DNA of 64,000 nt from Flavobacteriales bacterium (GTDB lineage Bacteria; Bacteroidota; Bacteroidia; NS11-12g; UBA955). This document shows positions 44,628 through 54,319 of this stretch, one piece after another. How positions within the stretch are numbered: position 1 is the first letter of the stretch; the number at the start of each line of letters is the position of its first letter. The notes beneath the pieces were generated by a model, which did no database searches, was not told the DNA's origin, and saw only the letters and a program-made list of their open reading frames with translations. The stretch covers positions 1 to 64,000 of the forward strand of contig CANFLS010000011.1 in the NCBI GenBank assembly GCA_947447955.1, read 5' to 3'. The position numbers and the translations under genes were made by a program.

Positions 44628-45275
44628 CTACCATTCATCTTCTTCAGGACGATATGGTTCACGCAATGCATAAGTAATTGCTGTAACCATGTCCTTAACC
44701 TCTCTGTCTGAGGCTAAAAGGAACTTATCGGTTGCCTCATATCCACGTTTTACGCGCATATAATACTCATGGTAAGTTTTGGTTGGGTTACCTACCAAGC
44801 CTTCACCAGTTTGTAAATGTACAAAGTTTCCAAATTGATATTTGAAACGAGAATCTTGGAATCTTAAACAAACTTTATATTCCATCATTCCTTTTGCCGC
44901 TTTGTTGTATCTTCCATTAATCACGACCATTGGCAAAGTAACTTTCACAGTTATATGATGACCAATCTTTTCATCCAATATCATTTTTTTCAAAACAGAC
45001 TTACCGTACTTTTTTGATAAATACTTTTTTGCTCTCCAATACAATGAATCAGCAGTACATAAACTGCAATCCTCATTCTCAACAATGCCTTCGTAAAAAA
45101 TGATTTCACGCATGGTATCGTATGGAGGCACGAAACGTACATATGGAATTTTTTTAAGTGATGAACTGTCAATCTTAGCAGTATCTACCGAACCACCCAT
45201 ATCCCACTGCGCACTCAGATCTCCTCCGATTGCCAATAATAATCCCAATACAAAAACCTTGAAATACTGCTTCAA
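44628..45275 (-). CDS. Exported DUF4468-like protein of unknown function
   Basis: About 215 residues if started at TTG 45275, which gives a clean signal peptide (KQYFKVFVLGLLLAIGG..LSAQ). The longest frame starts at 45359 but adds 28 residues with an unlikely N-terminus. The body carries IIFYEGIVENEDCSLCTADSLYWRAKKYL and KVTLPMVVINGRYNKAAKGMMEYKVCLRFQDSRFKYQFG, matching my recollection of DUF4468 (a beta-sandwich found in Bacteroidota). CSLC is a CxxC pair of possible structural role. Monocistronic. Similar genes are usually annotated only as DUF. Confidence 0.65.
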   Translation of the reverse strand: MKQYFKVFVLGLLLAIGGDLSAQWDMGGSVDTAKIDSSSLKKIPYVRFVPPYDTMREIIFYEGIVENEDCSLCTADSLYWRAKKYLSKKYGKSVLKKMILDEKIGHHITVKVTLPMVVINGRYNKAAKGMMEYKVCLRFQDSRFKYQFGNFVHLQTGEGLVGNPTKTYHEYYMRVKRGYEATDKFLLASDREVKDMVTAITYALREPYRPEEDEW

Positions 45276-45443
45276 GTCTTTCTTCGCTATATCTTTTAAA
45301 TTGTTCAATTTTATACTTGTTTTTATTTTAAAAAGTGCGAATATAATTCCCACGGGCATTATTTACATAAATCTTTTGCAAATTGCTTGCCGAGTGTCCT
45401 AAATATACTGCGTTTGACAATGTAAAACGCAAAAAATAGGATT

Positions 45444-46463
45444 TTATTGTAAGGGTGCTTTAAATCTTCCTTTACTGAATATTCTACCTGCAGGTTTTCC
45501 TTTTCTCATTTCCTTCTGAATTTCTTCAGGTAAATGAATTGTTTCTTGGCATTTTTCACTACAACAAAGCTCATATTTTGCAGCACATTCATTGCATTGA
45601 ATAAATAACAAATGACAACCTACATTGGCGCAGTTAATATGCACATCTGCAGGCTCGCCACATTGATGACAAGATGAAATTACATCATCGCTCACTCGTT
45701 CATGCAAACGTTGATCAAAAACAAAATTAACGCCCTTAAATTTGTTTTCTAATTCCTCTGAGCGCACTTGATTCACATAATTAATAATACCACCTTTTAA
45801 ATGATAAACCTCATTGAATCCATTGTGCTTCATCCAAGCACTGGCCTTTTCGCATCGAATGCCTCCAGTGCAGTACATTAAAATGGCTTTGTCTTTATTG
45901 TCATTGTATTCATCAATAACCAATTTTAACTCTTCTCTAAAGGTATCAGCGTCGGGACAAGTTGCCCCTTCAAACCTACCCACTTCGCTTTCATAATGAT
46001 TGCGCATATCAATCAACACTGTATTAGGGTCATTTAGCTTCTCATTCCAACCATTCGCTTCTAAATATCTTCCTGTATTGCTTGGATTAAATGTAGGATC
46101 ATCAATACCATCGGCAACAATTTTAGATCGTACTTTAACATCCAATTTTATGAAGGACTTTTGACGTTCTTCAATTGCCACGTTTAACCGAATATTATTC
46201 AAGAAATCAATTGCATATAGGCCCTGTTTAAATCCCTCAAAACAAAGTGATGGCATTGCTATTTGGGCATTAATGCCTTCATTTGCAACATATACCCTAC
46301 CAACCACTTCAAATGGCTGCCAAGCTAAAAAAAGTTGATTTCTAAAATCCGTTGGATTTTCAATTGAATGATAACAATAGAAGGAGACTGTAGTATATGG
46401 ACGCTCATCTGCATCCATTTTACGTTTTAACTCCTCCCTACTAACAATGTTTCGCAATAACAT
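45444..46463 (-). CDS. trhO: Oxygen-dependent tRNA uridine(34) hydroxylase (rhodanese family)
   Basis: 339 residues of the YceA/TrhO family that hydroxylates U34 on the way to (c)mo5U-type wobble bases. An N-terminal acylphosphatase-like domain (FLAWQPFEVVGRVYVANEGINAQ) precedes the rhodanese domain with active-site CTGGIR (Cys198) in LMYCTGGIRCEKASAW. The C-terminal extension is Cys-rich (CHQCGEPADVHINCAN, then CHLLFIQCNECAAKYELCC), probably Zn-binding. A -7 box TATATTTG lies at 46509-46502 (minus), about 38 nt upstream. dusB, another tRNA-modifying gene, follows on the same strand one gene upstream. Confidence 0.92.
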   Translation of the reverse strand: MLLRNIVSREELKRKMDADERPYTTVSFYCYHSIENPTDFRNQLFLAWQPFEVVGRVYVANEGINAQIAMPSLCFEGFKQGLYAIDFLNNIRLNVAIEERQKSFIKLDVKVRSKIVADGIDDPTFNPSNTGRYLEANGWNEKLNDPNTVLIDMRNHYESEVGRFEGATCPDADTFREELKLVIDEYNDNKDKAILMYCTGGIRCEKASAWMKHNGFNEVYHLKGGIINYVNQVRSEELENKFKGVNFVFDQRLHERVSDDVISSCHQCGEPADVHINCANVGCHLLFIQCNECAAKYELCCSEKCQETIHLPEEIQKEMRKGKPAGRIFSKGRFKAPLQ

Positions 46464-46534
46464 GGTGGGGACGTTTGAGTTTAAGAGTGAATATTACTCC
46501 ACAAATATAAGAAAAAACATAAAAATAATTAAAC

Positions 46535-46563
46535 AAAAAAGGAGCCCTATAAAGGACTCCTCT
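46535..46563 (-). terminator. Terminator after the Omp28-like gene
   Basis: Stem AGGAGCCC (46540-46547) with GGACTCCT (46554-46561), one mismatch, and on the minus strand a six-T run (46540-46535). It lies directly upstream of the trhO promoter. Confidence 0.78.
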
Positions 46564-46595
46564 TCTGATATTTAATTTAGTTTAGTTGTTTAAAC

Positions 46596-48683
46596 TTAGT
46601 GACGAACAACCATTTTGGTGTTCAAGTTTTTAGAACCAGATTGAACTGATACCATATACATTCCTTCGCTAAGGTTAGCAACACTAATTTGTGCTTTACC
46701 ATTAACCAAAGAACCGTTGTAAACGATTTGACCTTGCGCATTGGTTACAACAACATTTGCTTTTTCAGAAGCCATTGCACCAACGTTGATATTGAACATG
46801 TCGTTCGCTGGGTTAGGATACAAGTTGATACCTTGTTCAACTGCTTCAACACCAGTTAAAACAATTGGGAAAGTTTCAGATTGCAATACTTCTTTGGTAG
46901 TAGCATCTTGTACGAATATAACTACAGCCAAATCATCCCAAGTTTCAATGCTATTTTCAGTAGCATGATTGATGTGATTAGCCGCTTGACCGTCTAATGG
47001 CAAACGATAGTTACCATTAAATGTAAAGTTCAAAGATTTAGAAACAGCAGTGCTTTTTGTCATCGGCAACAAAGCCAAACCTGTGCTTGAAGGCATCATT
47101 TTTTTCATTACATCTTCAAACTGTTTTTCACCATTGGTTTTCTTATTAGCGAAAGTTGTTCCTTCTGTAATTACAGCAAATAATTTCAAATTGTTTGAAG
47201 TAAAGTTTACCAACGGATTCAAGTTAATATCTGCAGTAACTTTATTTTTCCATGTCAAGTTAACAGCACCTGTAATTTCTAAGAAAGCAGGTTTAGCATT
47301 GAATTGATCATACAAAGCATTTGTGAATGAAGCAGCGTTACCATCCCATCCACCGTCAACTTCCATTCTAGGAACAGAGTTAATATTGTAGAAAGATACT
47401 CTATCACGTACTTCTTGAGTACAATATGGATCACCAGTACTAGGCCAGTTTACTTGATATTTAATAGTAGAGTGCTGAGTTAAACCAGTAGTAACTTTCA
47501 AATAGTTAGCGTTACCAGCAACACAAGGACCACATGTAGAAGAAGTGAAAATTTCATTTAAAATTTTGCGAGGAGCAATTTTATCAACGACATTTACAGT
47601 TAATGTAGCTGTATCATTTTTTGAATTTTCATCTGCAACACCGTTCAAATTTGAAGCCCAAATTTTCAAAGTATAAGTACCAACAGCAGTTGGAGTCCAT
47701 GAAATAGGAGAACTTAATTCTTGGGTTGCAAAAGTAGAAACAGCAACAGAAGAAGCTGCACCGGTAATAGCTGCACCACCGTTAATTGAGTAATTCACAT
47801 CAGCAGTAGTGATTTTATCTGTACCGTTATTAAAGAAAGTTGCTTTGCAAACGTATGGAGCTTGATTCAAAACCAAATATGGGCTCAAAGTTACTTTTAC
47901 ACCAGACAAATCTTTTGCTGGTTGATTACCTGGTAAAAATTGATAATAGCTATTATCAGCAGCGGTGAAAATATTTGCAGTAATTTGTTGTGCACCTACG
48001 TTTGGAGAACCAGCAACAGTATAAGCAGTAGTACCATTCACTTGGATACCCAAAGACATTTTCACGTTGTTCGTACATAAATTACCTGCAGAAACACATA
48101 ATGTTTTCATATCAACAATATAAATATTGTTGGTAGTTTCTTCTAAAACAATTGCCCAATAAGTCCAACCGTCATTGATGTTTGCTTCATCAAAGAAGTT
48201 AAACCAAATCCAGTGTTGACGTTTTCCAGGTGTACCATAAGTTTTGGTCATAACCGCACTTTGATAAGTAGTAGTACCACTTACAACACTTTGTGGTTTG
48301 ATACCCAATACACAAACTGATTTATCAGGAATTTGCGCAGAAGGCAAAGTCAAGTTAGAAAATGCAGTTGGGATAACTGTAGGAGTGCCAGCGTCAAAAG
48401 AAATTGTTCCAAAATTACTTGGAGTGTATTTAGTTACAGCAGTACCATTAAAACTGAATGCAAATGGAATTGTTTGTTCAGCGCTGTAAGAAGGAGTAGC
48501 AGTAGCATCGCCATTCCAAATATTTGACCAGCCAGAATTGTTGGTTGAAGGATATGGATTTTCTCCATCCGGATTAACACCACCTGGATTTTGTCCAGCG
48601 TTCAAAAAGGGGATATTATAGTATTGCGCATTAGCAACTTGCCCCGCACAAAACAATCCCACCAATAGTAATAATTTTCTCAT
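46596..48683 (-). CDS. Omp28-like secreted protein with T9SS sorting domain
   Basis: 695 residues with signal peptide KLLLLVGLFCAGQVANAQ. Residues ~20-250 form a beta-sandwich-rich N-terminal part; 270-370 look like Ig/CARDB repeats; then an Omp28/thioredoxin-like domain with CxxC in FTSSTCGPCVAGNANYL. The C-terminal T9SS type-A sorting domain is explicit: INLYPNPANDMFNINVG, VVVTNAQGQIVYNG and ending SGSKNLNTKMVVRH. It is therefore exported through the T9SS and left on the surface or released. The CGPC pair suggests disulfide chemistry outside the cell, which is inference. Upstream -7 TACATTTG at 48711-48704 (minus). Confidence 0.87.
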   Translation of the reverse strand: MRKLLLLVGLFCAGQVANAQYYNIPFLNAGQNPGGVNPDGENPYPSTNNSGWSNIWNGDATATPSYSAEQTIPFAFSFNGTAVTKYTPSNFGTISFDAGTPTVIPTAFSNLTLPSAQIPDKSVCVLGIKPQSVVSGTTTYQSAVMTKTYGTPGKRQHWIWFNFFDEANINDGWTYWAIVLEETTNNIYIVDMKTLCVSAGNLCTNNVKMSLGIQVNGTTAYTVAGSPNVGAQQITANIFTAADNSYYQFLPGNQPAKDLSGVKVTLSPYLVLNQAPYVCKATFFNNGTDKITTADVNYSINGGAAITGAASSVAVSTFATQELSSPISWTPTAVGTYTLKIWASNLNGVADENSKNDTATLTVNVVDKIAPRKILNEIFTSSTCGPCVAGNANYLKVTTGLTQHSTIKYQVNWPSTGDPYCTQEVRDRVSFYNINSVPRMEVDGGWDGNAASFTNALYDQFNAKPAFLEITGAVNLTWKNKVTADINLNPLVNFTSNNLKLFAVITEGTTFANKKTNGEKQFEDVMKKMMPSSTGLALLPMTKSTAVSKSLNFTFNGNYRLPLDGQAANHINHATENSIETWDDLAVVIFVQDATTKEVLQSETFPIVLTGVEAVEQGINLYPNPANDMFNINVGAMASEKANVVVTNAQGQIVYNGSLVNGKAQISVANLSEGMYMVSVQSGSKNLNTKMVVRH

Positions 48684-48703
48684 AGTTTTCGTTTCTTAAA
48701 ACA

Positions 48704-48711
48704 CAAATGTA
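48704..48711 (-). promoter_or_regulatory. -7 element (TACATTTG) of the Omp28-like gene
   Basis: Exact TAnnTTTG on the minus strand, 20 nt upstream of the ATG at 48683. No clear -33 TTTG. Confidence 0.55.
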
Positions 48712-48743
48712 ACAAAATTTTACATTTAGTTAAAAAAAAATTA

Positions 48744-49742
48744 TCACAGAGTAACTAAATGACTGTCGGAGTATTCGTCAACAATTTTGTTTAAAATAGA
48801 TTGAATTTCTAGTACATCTTCACTTTGAACCAATTTCATCCGAAATTCTTTAAAATGCGACAAGCCCCTAAAATAATTGGCATAATGCCTTCTCATTTCA
48901 ACAATGCCAACCCTTTCCCCTTTCCATTGTATGGATTTTTCAAAGTGGGTAGTACAAGCATTTACTCTTTCTTGCATGGTAGGTCCAGCCAACAATTCGC
49001 CAGTTTTCAAAAAGTGTTTAATTTCTCTAAAGATCCAAGGATGACCAATACTTGCCCTGCCAATCATAATTCCATCAACACCGTACCTATTTTTATATTC
49101 TAGCGCTTTTTCGGGGGAATCAATATCGCCATTGCCAAAAATCGGGATATGCATTCTTGGGTTATTCTTTACCTCGGCAATTAAAGACCAATCGGCTTCT
49201 CCTTTATATAACTGCACTCGAGTTCTTCCATGAATCGTTAATGCTTTAATGCCAACATCTTGCAAACGTTCGGCTACATCAACAATATTTTTGGTGCTAT
49301 CATCCCACCCAAGCCTAGTTTTTACAGTTACCGGCAAATGTGTGCATTCTACAATTGCCTTGGTCATTGCCATCATCTTGGGAGGATTGGTCAAAATACC
49401 AGCGCCAGCACCTTTGCAAGCTACTTTTTTTACAGGACACCCGTAATTAATGTCTATTAAATCGGGATTGGCTTTGGTTGCAATTTTGGCAGCTTCAACC
49501 ATTGAATCAATTTCAGATCCAAATATTTGGATACCAATTGGACGTTCATATTCAAAAATGTCTAATTTTTGGACACTTTTCGCGGCGTCTCTAATGAGTC
49601 CCTCACTACTAATAAACTCAGTGTACATAAGGTCTGCGCCGTTTTCTTTACACACAAAACGAAAGGGAGGATCACTCACGTCTTCCATTGGAGCCAATAA
49701 TAATGGAAAATCTCCTAGCGCTATGTCACCAATTTTTACCAA
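48744..49742 (-). CDS. dusB: tRNA-dihydrouridine synthase (DusB family)
   Basis: 332-residue FMN enzyme reducing uridine to dihydrouridine in tRNA. LLLAPMEDVSDPPFRFVCKE binds FMN, INYGCPVKKVACKGAGAGIL carries the catalytic Cys, and TVKTRLGWDDSTKN, IHGRTRVQLYKGEADW and GIMIGRASIGHPWIF are typical. The start is TTG at 49742; a perfect -7 box TAAATTTG (49757-49750, minus) ends 7 nt upstream, so a near-leaderless TTG start is implied. It diverges from the CPBP gene with only 22 bp between start codons. Confidence 0.94.
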   Translation of the reverse strand: MVKIGDIALGDFPLLLAPMEDVSDPPFRFVCKENGADLMYTEFISSEGLIRDAAKSVQKLDIFEYERPIGIQIFGSEIDSMVEAAKIATKANPDLIDINYGCPVKKVACKGAGAGILTNPPKMMAMTKAIVECTHLPVTVKTRLGWDDSTKNIVDVAERLQDVGIKALTIHGRTRVQLYKGEADWSLIAEVKNNPRMHIPIFGNGDIDSPEKALEYKNRYGVDGIMIGRASIGHPWIFREIKHFLKTGELLAGPTMQERVNACTTHFEKSIQWKGERVGIVEMRRHYANYFRGLSHFKEFRMKLVQSEDVLEIQSILNKIVDEYSDSHLVTL

Positions 49743-49749
49743 ATTTGTG

Positions 49750-49757
49750 CAAATTTA
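49750..49757 (-). promoter_or_regulatory. -7 element of dusB (TAAATTTG)
   Basis: Exact TAnnTTTG on the minus strand, 7 nt before the TTG start. The -33 region necessarily lies inside the start of the divergent CPBP gene (ATG 49765). Confidence 0.55.
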
Positions 49758-49764
49758 ATATCTA

Positions 49765-50688
49765 ATGACAAGCAGAACAGATTTATTCTCGAAAAACATT
49801 TTTTTTAACCTTTGGGGGTTGGCAATATTGCTTATACTCATACTTATATTTCAGCTTGTAGGGTATTTTATATCAATCTATTTCTTAAAGTTTTTTTACC
49901 ATATTTCAGTAAATGATGTTAAATCATTAATGAATCATCCCGATGGTTCAGCACTTGGAATTAATATAGGTAGATGGTCAAATTTTATTCAGTTTGCCTT
50001 TTACATGGGCATACCAGCTGTGATTTTTACTTTTATTAACGGTTCGAAAATTAGCGACTTCACGCTTTTCAATAACAAGCCAAACCGCAAAAAAATAACA
50101 TTGGCAATAATTACAGGAATTTCGGCATTGCCGGTTGTGAATGTAATTACAACACTTACCCAACAATTTCCTTGGCCAACAAGCTTGCGCTATTTTGCTC
50201 AAAAATTAGAATTTTCAAGAAACAGCATTTTCGAAAACATGCTCGATATGCATCACTTAAACGAATTGCTAATTTGCATTTTTATCTTGGCATTTTTACC
50301 CGCATTGCTTGAAGAATATGTTTTCAGAGGACTCGTTCTAAAAATTGGATTGACTCAGTTTTCGAAAGCAAAGAGAGCTTTGTTTTTCCAAGCATTTATT
50401 TTCACCATTTTACATCTATCGCTCTATGAGTTTTTAGGCATATTTATGATGGGAAGTGCATTAGGAATTATAGCATACCGAAATAATAGCCTTTGGTATA
50501 ATACCATCACACATTTCACATTCAATGCGGTAACTGTAATCATTCATTTTTTACTCATTATTAAATTTGAAAAAACAGGTGTTATGGAAAATCCTGAATC
50601 ATTTTTAAACAATTTCTTTGTTGCAATTCCCGCATCACTTATTTTTGGATTAAGTTTCTATCATTTAACAAAAAAAGACAATGAATAA
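49765..50688 (+). CDS. CPBP-family intramembrane metalloprotease
   Basis: 307 residues with seven or eight hydrophobic helices. CPBP (Abi/CAAX prenyl protease-like) motifs are in order: EEYVFRG (EExxxR) after LLE, FTILHLS with the His, and HFTFN (HxxxN). Such enzymes cleave within the membrane; many are linked to self-immunity or prenyl-protein-like processing, but no bacteriocin cluster is visible. It overlaps cdsA by 8 nt. Confidence 0.88.
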   Translation: MTSRTDLFSKNIFFNLWGLAILLILILIFQLVGYFISIYFLKFFYHISVNDVKSLMNHPDGSALGINIGRWSNFIQFAFYMGIPAVIFTFINGSKISDFTLFNNKPNRKKITLAIITGISALPVVNVITTLTQQFPWPTSLRYFAQKLEFSRNSIFENMLDMHHLNELLICIFILAFLPALLEEYVFRGLVLKIGLTQFSKAKRALFFQAFIFTILHLSLYEFLGIFMMGSALGIIAYRNNSLWYNTITHFTFNAVTVIIHFLLIIKFEKTGVMENPESFLNNFFVAIPASLIFGLSFYHLTKKDNE

Positions 50689-51520
50689 TTTCTGGACAAG
50701 AGTAATAAGTGGCATATTTATGATTGCCGCAGTAATTTTACTAATTCAATCAGGCAACTGGGGCATAACATTTTTGGCAGTAATTATTGGAATAGGCAGC
50801 CACTACGAATGGTTGAAATTAAAAGGCAAGTTATCAAAGTTAAATTTGGCAATTAGTATCTTCTATTTTTTAATCATTCTATTTTTTAAACAAATCAATG
50901 ATTCAGATTTTCAAAATTTGTGGAGAAGCATAACAATTTTAATGATCGTTATATTGGGAGCGAATTATACCAAAAGAGAAAATAAAATTTTCAATTTCGA
51001 TTTAATTCTCAACCATATTTATATATCGGTTCCTTTGTTACTCTTTACGTTAACTCCTTACACAAAAAATATTTACAACCATTACAATGCCCTGTTACCA
51101 ATCATGCTCATGGTTTTGGTTTGGTCGTCGGATTCATGGGCCTACGTTTCTGGAAAACTGTTTGGGAAACACAAACTTGCACCGAGTATTTCTCCAGGAA
51201 AAACTTGGGAAGGATTGATTGGTGGCACCATTTTAACTGGTATTACAGGGTATCTTTTTGTTAAATATTTATTAGAACCGAATGGTGGATTTATTGGCAC
51301 CGATGGGGCACATAACTTCACTTTAACAAAAGGCCTCATTTTGGGAATTGCCATCTCCATTTTTGGAACAATGGGTGATCTTTTTGAAAGCTCCCTCAAA
51401 AGAAAAGCAGGGGTTAAAGACAGCGGAAATGTACTTCCCGGACATGGTGGAATGCTCGACCGATTTGATGCTTTCTTGTTTGCGGCTGTAGTGTTTACCA
51501 TCGTTTCGCGAATTCCTTAA
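50681..51520 (+). CDS. cdsA: Phosphatidate cytidylyltransferase
   Basis: 279-residue membrane enzyme making CDP-diacylglycerol, the substrate of PssA (encoded at 5.0 kb). Its CDS signature S-x-L-K-R-x4-K-D-x-G is present as SSLKRKAGVKDSGNV, followed by LPGHGGMLDRFDAFLF; SDSWAYVSGKLFGKHKLAPS and ISPGKTWEGLIGG also fit. About eight helices. ATG overlaps the CPBP gene by 8 nt. Confidence 0.96.
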   Translation: MNNFWTRVISGIFMIAAVILLIQSGNWGITFLAVIIGIGSHYEWLKLKGKLSKLNLAISIFYFLIILFFKQINDSDFQNLWRSITILMIVILGANYTKRENKIFNFDLILNHIYISVPLLLFTLTPYTKNIYNHYNALLPIMLMVLVWSSDSWAYVSGKLFGKHKLAPSISPGKTWEGLIGGTILTGITGYLFVKYLLEPNGGFIGTDGAHNFTLTKGLILGIAISIFGTMGDLFESSLKRKAGVKDSGNVLPGHGGMLDRFDAFLFAAVVFTIVSRIP

Positions 51521-51526
51521 ATTTCA

Positions 51527-51558
51527 TTGTGCCAAACACTTTTTTTTAGGTAAATTTG
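51527..51558 (+). promoter_or_regulatory. sucA promoter (-33 TTG, -7 TAAATTTG)
   Basis: TTG at 51527-51529 and exact TAAATTTG at 51551-51558 with a 21-nt spacer, 15 nt before the ATG. Confidence 0.65.
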
Positions 51559-51573
51559 CGCTAATATTCACTC

Positions 51574-54288
51574 ATGAGCGCACCTGATACATCTTACCTA
51601 ATGAATGCCGATCCTACGGCAATTGACAATTTGTATAGCCAATATCAAAACGACAAAGAAAGCGTTGATTTTGGTTGGAGAAAATTTTTTGAAGGATTTG
51701 ATTTAGGAGCTCAGAAACAACCTACAGGCGGAGCCATCAGCGATGATGCAATGAAAGAGATTCACGTTTTGAATCTTATTCATGGATACAGAAGCATGGG
51801 CCACTTGTTTAGCAAAACCAACCCTCTTCGTCAACGCCGTCAATATTCTCCAAATTTGGATATTGAAAACTTTGGTCTAGAAAAAGGCGACTTAGAAAAA
51901 ACCTTTAACGCAGGTGCTGAAGTTGGTTTGGGTGCTGCCAAATTAAAAGACATTATTGCAAAACTCGACAAAACCTATTGCCACAGCATTGGTTGTGAAT
52001 TTGCCTATATCCGCGACCCTAAACGCCGCAAATGGCTGCAAGACCGTTTTGAGGGAACTCAAAATATACCTAATTTAACCATTGACGAAAAACGTCATTT
52101 CTTGGACAAGGTAAATCAAGCAACTGTTTTCGAAAATTTCCTACACAAGAAATTTATTGGACAAAAGCGCTTTTCTCTTGAGGGACTTGAAGCGTTGATT
52201 CCTGCTTTAGATGCGGTAATTCAATATGGTGCAGGTCTTGGTTTAGAAGAGTTTGTGTTGGGAATGGCTCATCGTGGTCGCTTGAACGTACTAGCGAATA
52301 TTTTCAACAAAACTTACAGCCAAATATTCTCTGAATTTGAAGGCAAAGTTTTCCAAGGTGGAGATTTTGACGATTTTGAAGGAGATGTAAAATACCATTT
52401 GGGTTACAGTGTTGATGTAGATACCGCTGCTGGCAAAAAAGTGCATTTGCGTTTGGCCGATAACCCAAGTCACCTTGAAGCGGTTAACCCAGTTGTAAAA
52501 GGATTGGTAAAAGCAAAATTAGACCACAAATACAACGGCGACGTTGAAAAAATATGCCCTATTTTAATCCATGGTGATGCTGCTCTTGCCGGTCAAGGTA
52601 TTGGATTAGAAATAGTTCAAATGAGTGGCTTAGATGCCTATTATGTAGGTGGAACCATCCATATTGCAACAAACAACCAAATAGGATTTACAACCAATTA
52701 CCTCGATGCAAGAACTTCAACTTATTGCACCGATGTTGCCAAAATTACCCTTTCTCCAGTTTTACATGTAAACGCCGACGATTTAGAAGCCGTTGTGCAT
52801 GCAGTTAAATTGGCAATGGCTTACCGTTTAGAATTCAAATCAGATATTTTCATTGACCTTTTGGGTTATAGAAAATATGGGCACAATGAAGGCGATGAAC
52901 CTCGTTTCACTCAGCCTGAAATGTATAAGTTAATTGACAAGCACCCGAACCCAAGAGAAATATACAAACAACAACTTCTTGAGCGCGGCGAAATCGATGC
53001 TGAGTTGGCGGTTGAAATGGAAAAGAAATTCCAAGAACTTCTTCAAGAAAAATTTGAAGAAGCAAAAGGAGATTTCAAACCAACACCAACTTCAATAAAA
53101 AATACTTGGGAAGGATTTAAACACTCCGACACAAAAGATATACAATTGGTTGCCAATACCAAGGTTGACATGAAAACCTTAAAAGAAGTTGGAACCAAAA
53201 TTTCTACCATCCCAGAATCTAATCAACCCATTAAAAAGGTTCAAAATCTGTTTGCAGACCGCAAAAAGATGATTGATAATGGTACCATTGATTGGGCTAT
53301 GGGAGAACTATTGGCTTATGCAACTTTATTGAATGAGGGACACCCAGTTCGTCTTGTAGGACAAGATGTTGAGCGCGGAACATTTAGTCACCGTCATGCC
53401 GTTATTAAACAAGAAGTTGGTGAAGCTGAATACACTCCATTAAATAACATTTCTGACAAACAAGCCAAATTCAGTGTTTACAATTCTTTGTTAAGTGAAT
53501 ATGCTGCACTTGGTTTTGAATATGGTTATAGCACAACCACTCCAAATGGATTGACATTATGGGAAGCACAATTTGGTGATTTCTCTAATGGTGCTCAAAT
53601 TATCATAGACCAATTTATTGCATCTGCCGAAGCAAAATGGAATAAATTCAGTGGAATTACAATGCTGTTGCCACATGGTAACGAAGGACAAGGTCCAGAA
53701 CATAGTTCTGCGCGTCCTGAGCGATACTTGCAGTTGTGTGCAGGTACAAACATGCAAGTGGTGAATTGCTCAACTCCTGGAAACTATTTCCATGCTTTGC
53801 GCCGTCAATTAAAGCGCGATTTCACAATGCCTTTAATTGTGATGACACCAAAGAGTCTTTTACGTCACCCTAAATGTGTAAGTACATTAGACGAATTGGC
53901 AAATGGCAATTTCCAAGAGTTAATTGACGATACCAACGTTGCTAAAAAGGTTCGCAAAGTACTTTTCTGCACTGGTAAAATCTACTATGAACTATTGGCA
54001 GAAAAAGAAGCCAAAAATGCAACTGACATTGCTATCGTAAGAATTGAACAATTATATCCTTTGCCAGAATGGAAACTCACAGAGATTTTTGCTAAATATG
54101 AAGGAGCAGAATTCTGTTGGGTACAAGAAGAATCTAAGAACCAAGGTACTTGGTTGCACCTACACCGTTACGACTTCCCTGTGAAATTAACGTACATTGG
54201 TCGTAGAAGTAGCGCAAGTCCTGCAACTGGGTTCAAAAAAGTGCACGACGCCGAACAAGCAGAAATTATTGCAAAATCATTTGCTTAA
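51574..54288 (+). CDS. sucA: 2-oxoglutarate dehydrogenase E1 component
   Basis: 904-residue TPP enzyme that decarboxylates 2-oxoglutarate in the TCA cycle. Motifs: LVLGMAHRGRLNVLAN-type region (FVLGMAHRGRLNVLANIFN), SVDVDTAAGKKVHLRLADNPSHLEA, HGDAALAGQGIGLEI, TIHIATNNQIGFTTNY, LLPHGNEGQGPEHSSARPERYLQ, and the C-terminal CWVQEESKNQGTWLHL. The N-terminal E2-interacting MSAPDTSYLMNADPTAIDNLY is standard. The usual sucB partner is not adjacent: a strong terminator follows at 54320. E2 and E3 must lie elsewhere. Confidence 0.96.
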   Translation: MSAPDTSYLMNADPTAIDNLYSQYQNDKESVDFGWRKFFEGFDLGAQKQPTGGAISDDAMKEIHVLNLIHGYRSMGHLFSKTNPLRQRRQYSPNLDIENFGLEKGDLEKTFNAGAEVGLGAAKLKDIIAKLDKTYCHSIGCEFAYIRDPKRRKWLQDRFEGTQNIPNLTIDEKRHFLDKVNQATVFENFLHKKFIGQKRFSLEGLEALIPALDAVIQYGAGLGLEEFVLGMAHRGRLNVLANIFNKTYSQIFSEFEGKVFQGGDFDDFEGDVKYHLGYSVDVDTAAGKKVHLRLADNPSHLEAVNPVVKGLVKAKLDHKYNGDVEKICPILIHGDAALAGQGIGLEIVQMSGLDAYYVGGTIHIATNNQIGFTTNYLDARTSTYCTDVAKITLSPVLHVNADDLEAVVHAVKLAMAYRLEFKSDIFIDLLGYRKYGHNEGDEPRFTQPEMYKLIDKHPNPREIYKQQLLERGEIDAELAVEMEKKFQELLQEKFEEAKGDFKPTPTSIKNTWEGFKHSDTKDIQLVANTKVDMKTLKEVGTKISTIPESNQPIKKVQNLFADRKKMIDNGTIDWAMGELLAYATLLNEGHPVRLVGQDVERGTFSHRHAVIKQEVGEAEYTPLNNISDKQAKFSVYNSLLSEYAALGFEYGYSTTTPNGLTLWEAQFGDFSNGAQIIIDQFIASAEAKWNKFSGITMLLPHGNEGQGPEHSSARPERYLQLCAGTNMQVVNCSTPGNYFHALRRQLKRDFTMPLIVMTPKSLLRHPKCVSTLDELANGNFQELIDDTNVAKKVRKVLFCTGKIYYELLAEKEAKNATDIAIVRIEQLYPLPEWKLTEIFAKYEGAEFCWVQEESKNQGTWLHLHRYDFPVKLTYIGRRSSASPATGFKKVHDAEQAEIIAKSFA

Positions 54289-54319
54289 ACTTTTTGCAGA
54301 AATTGCAAAAATAACCCAC

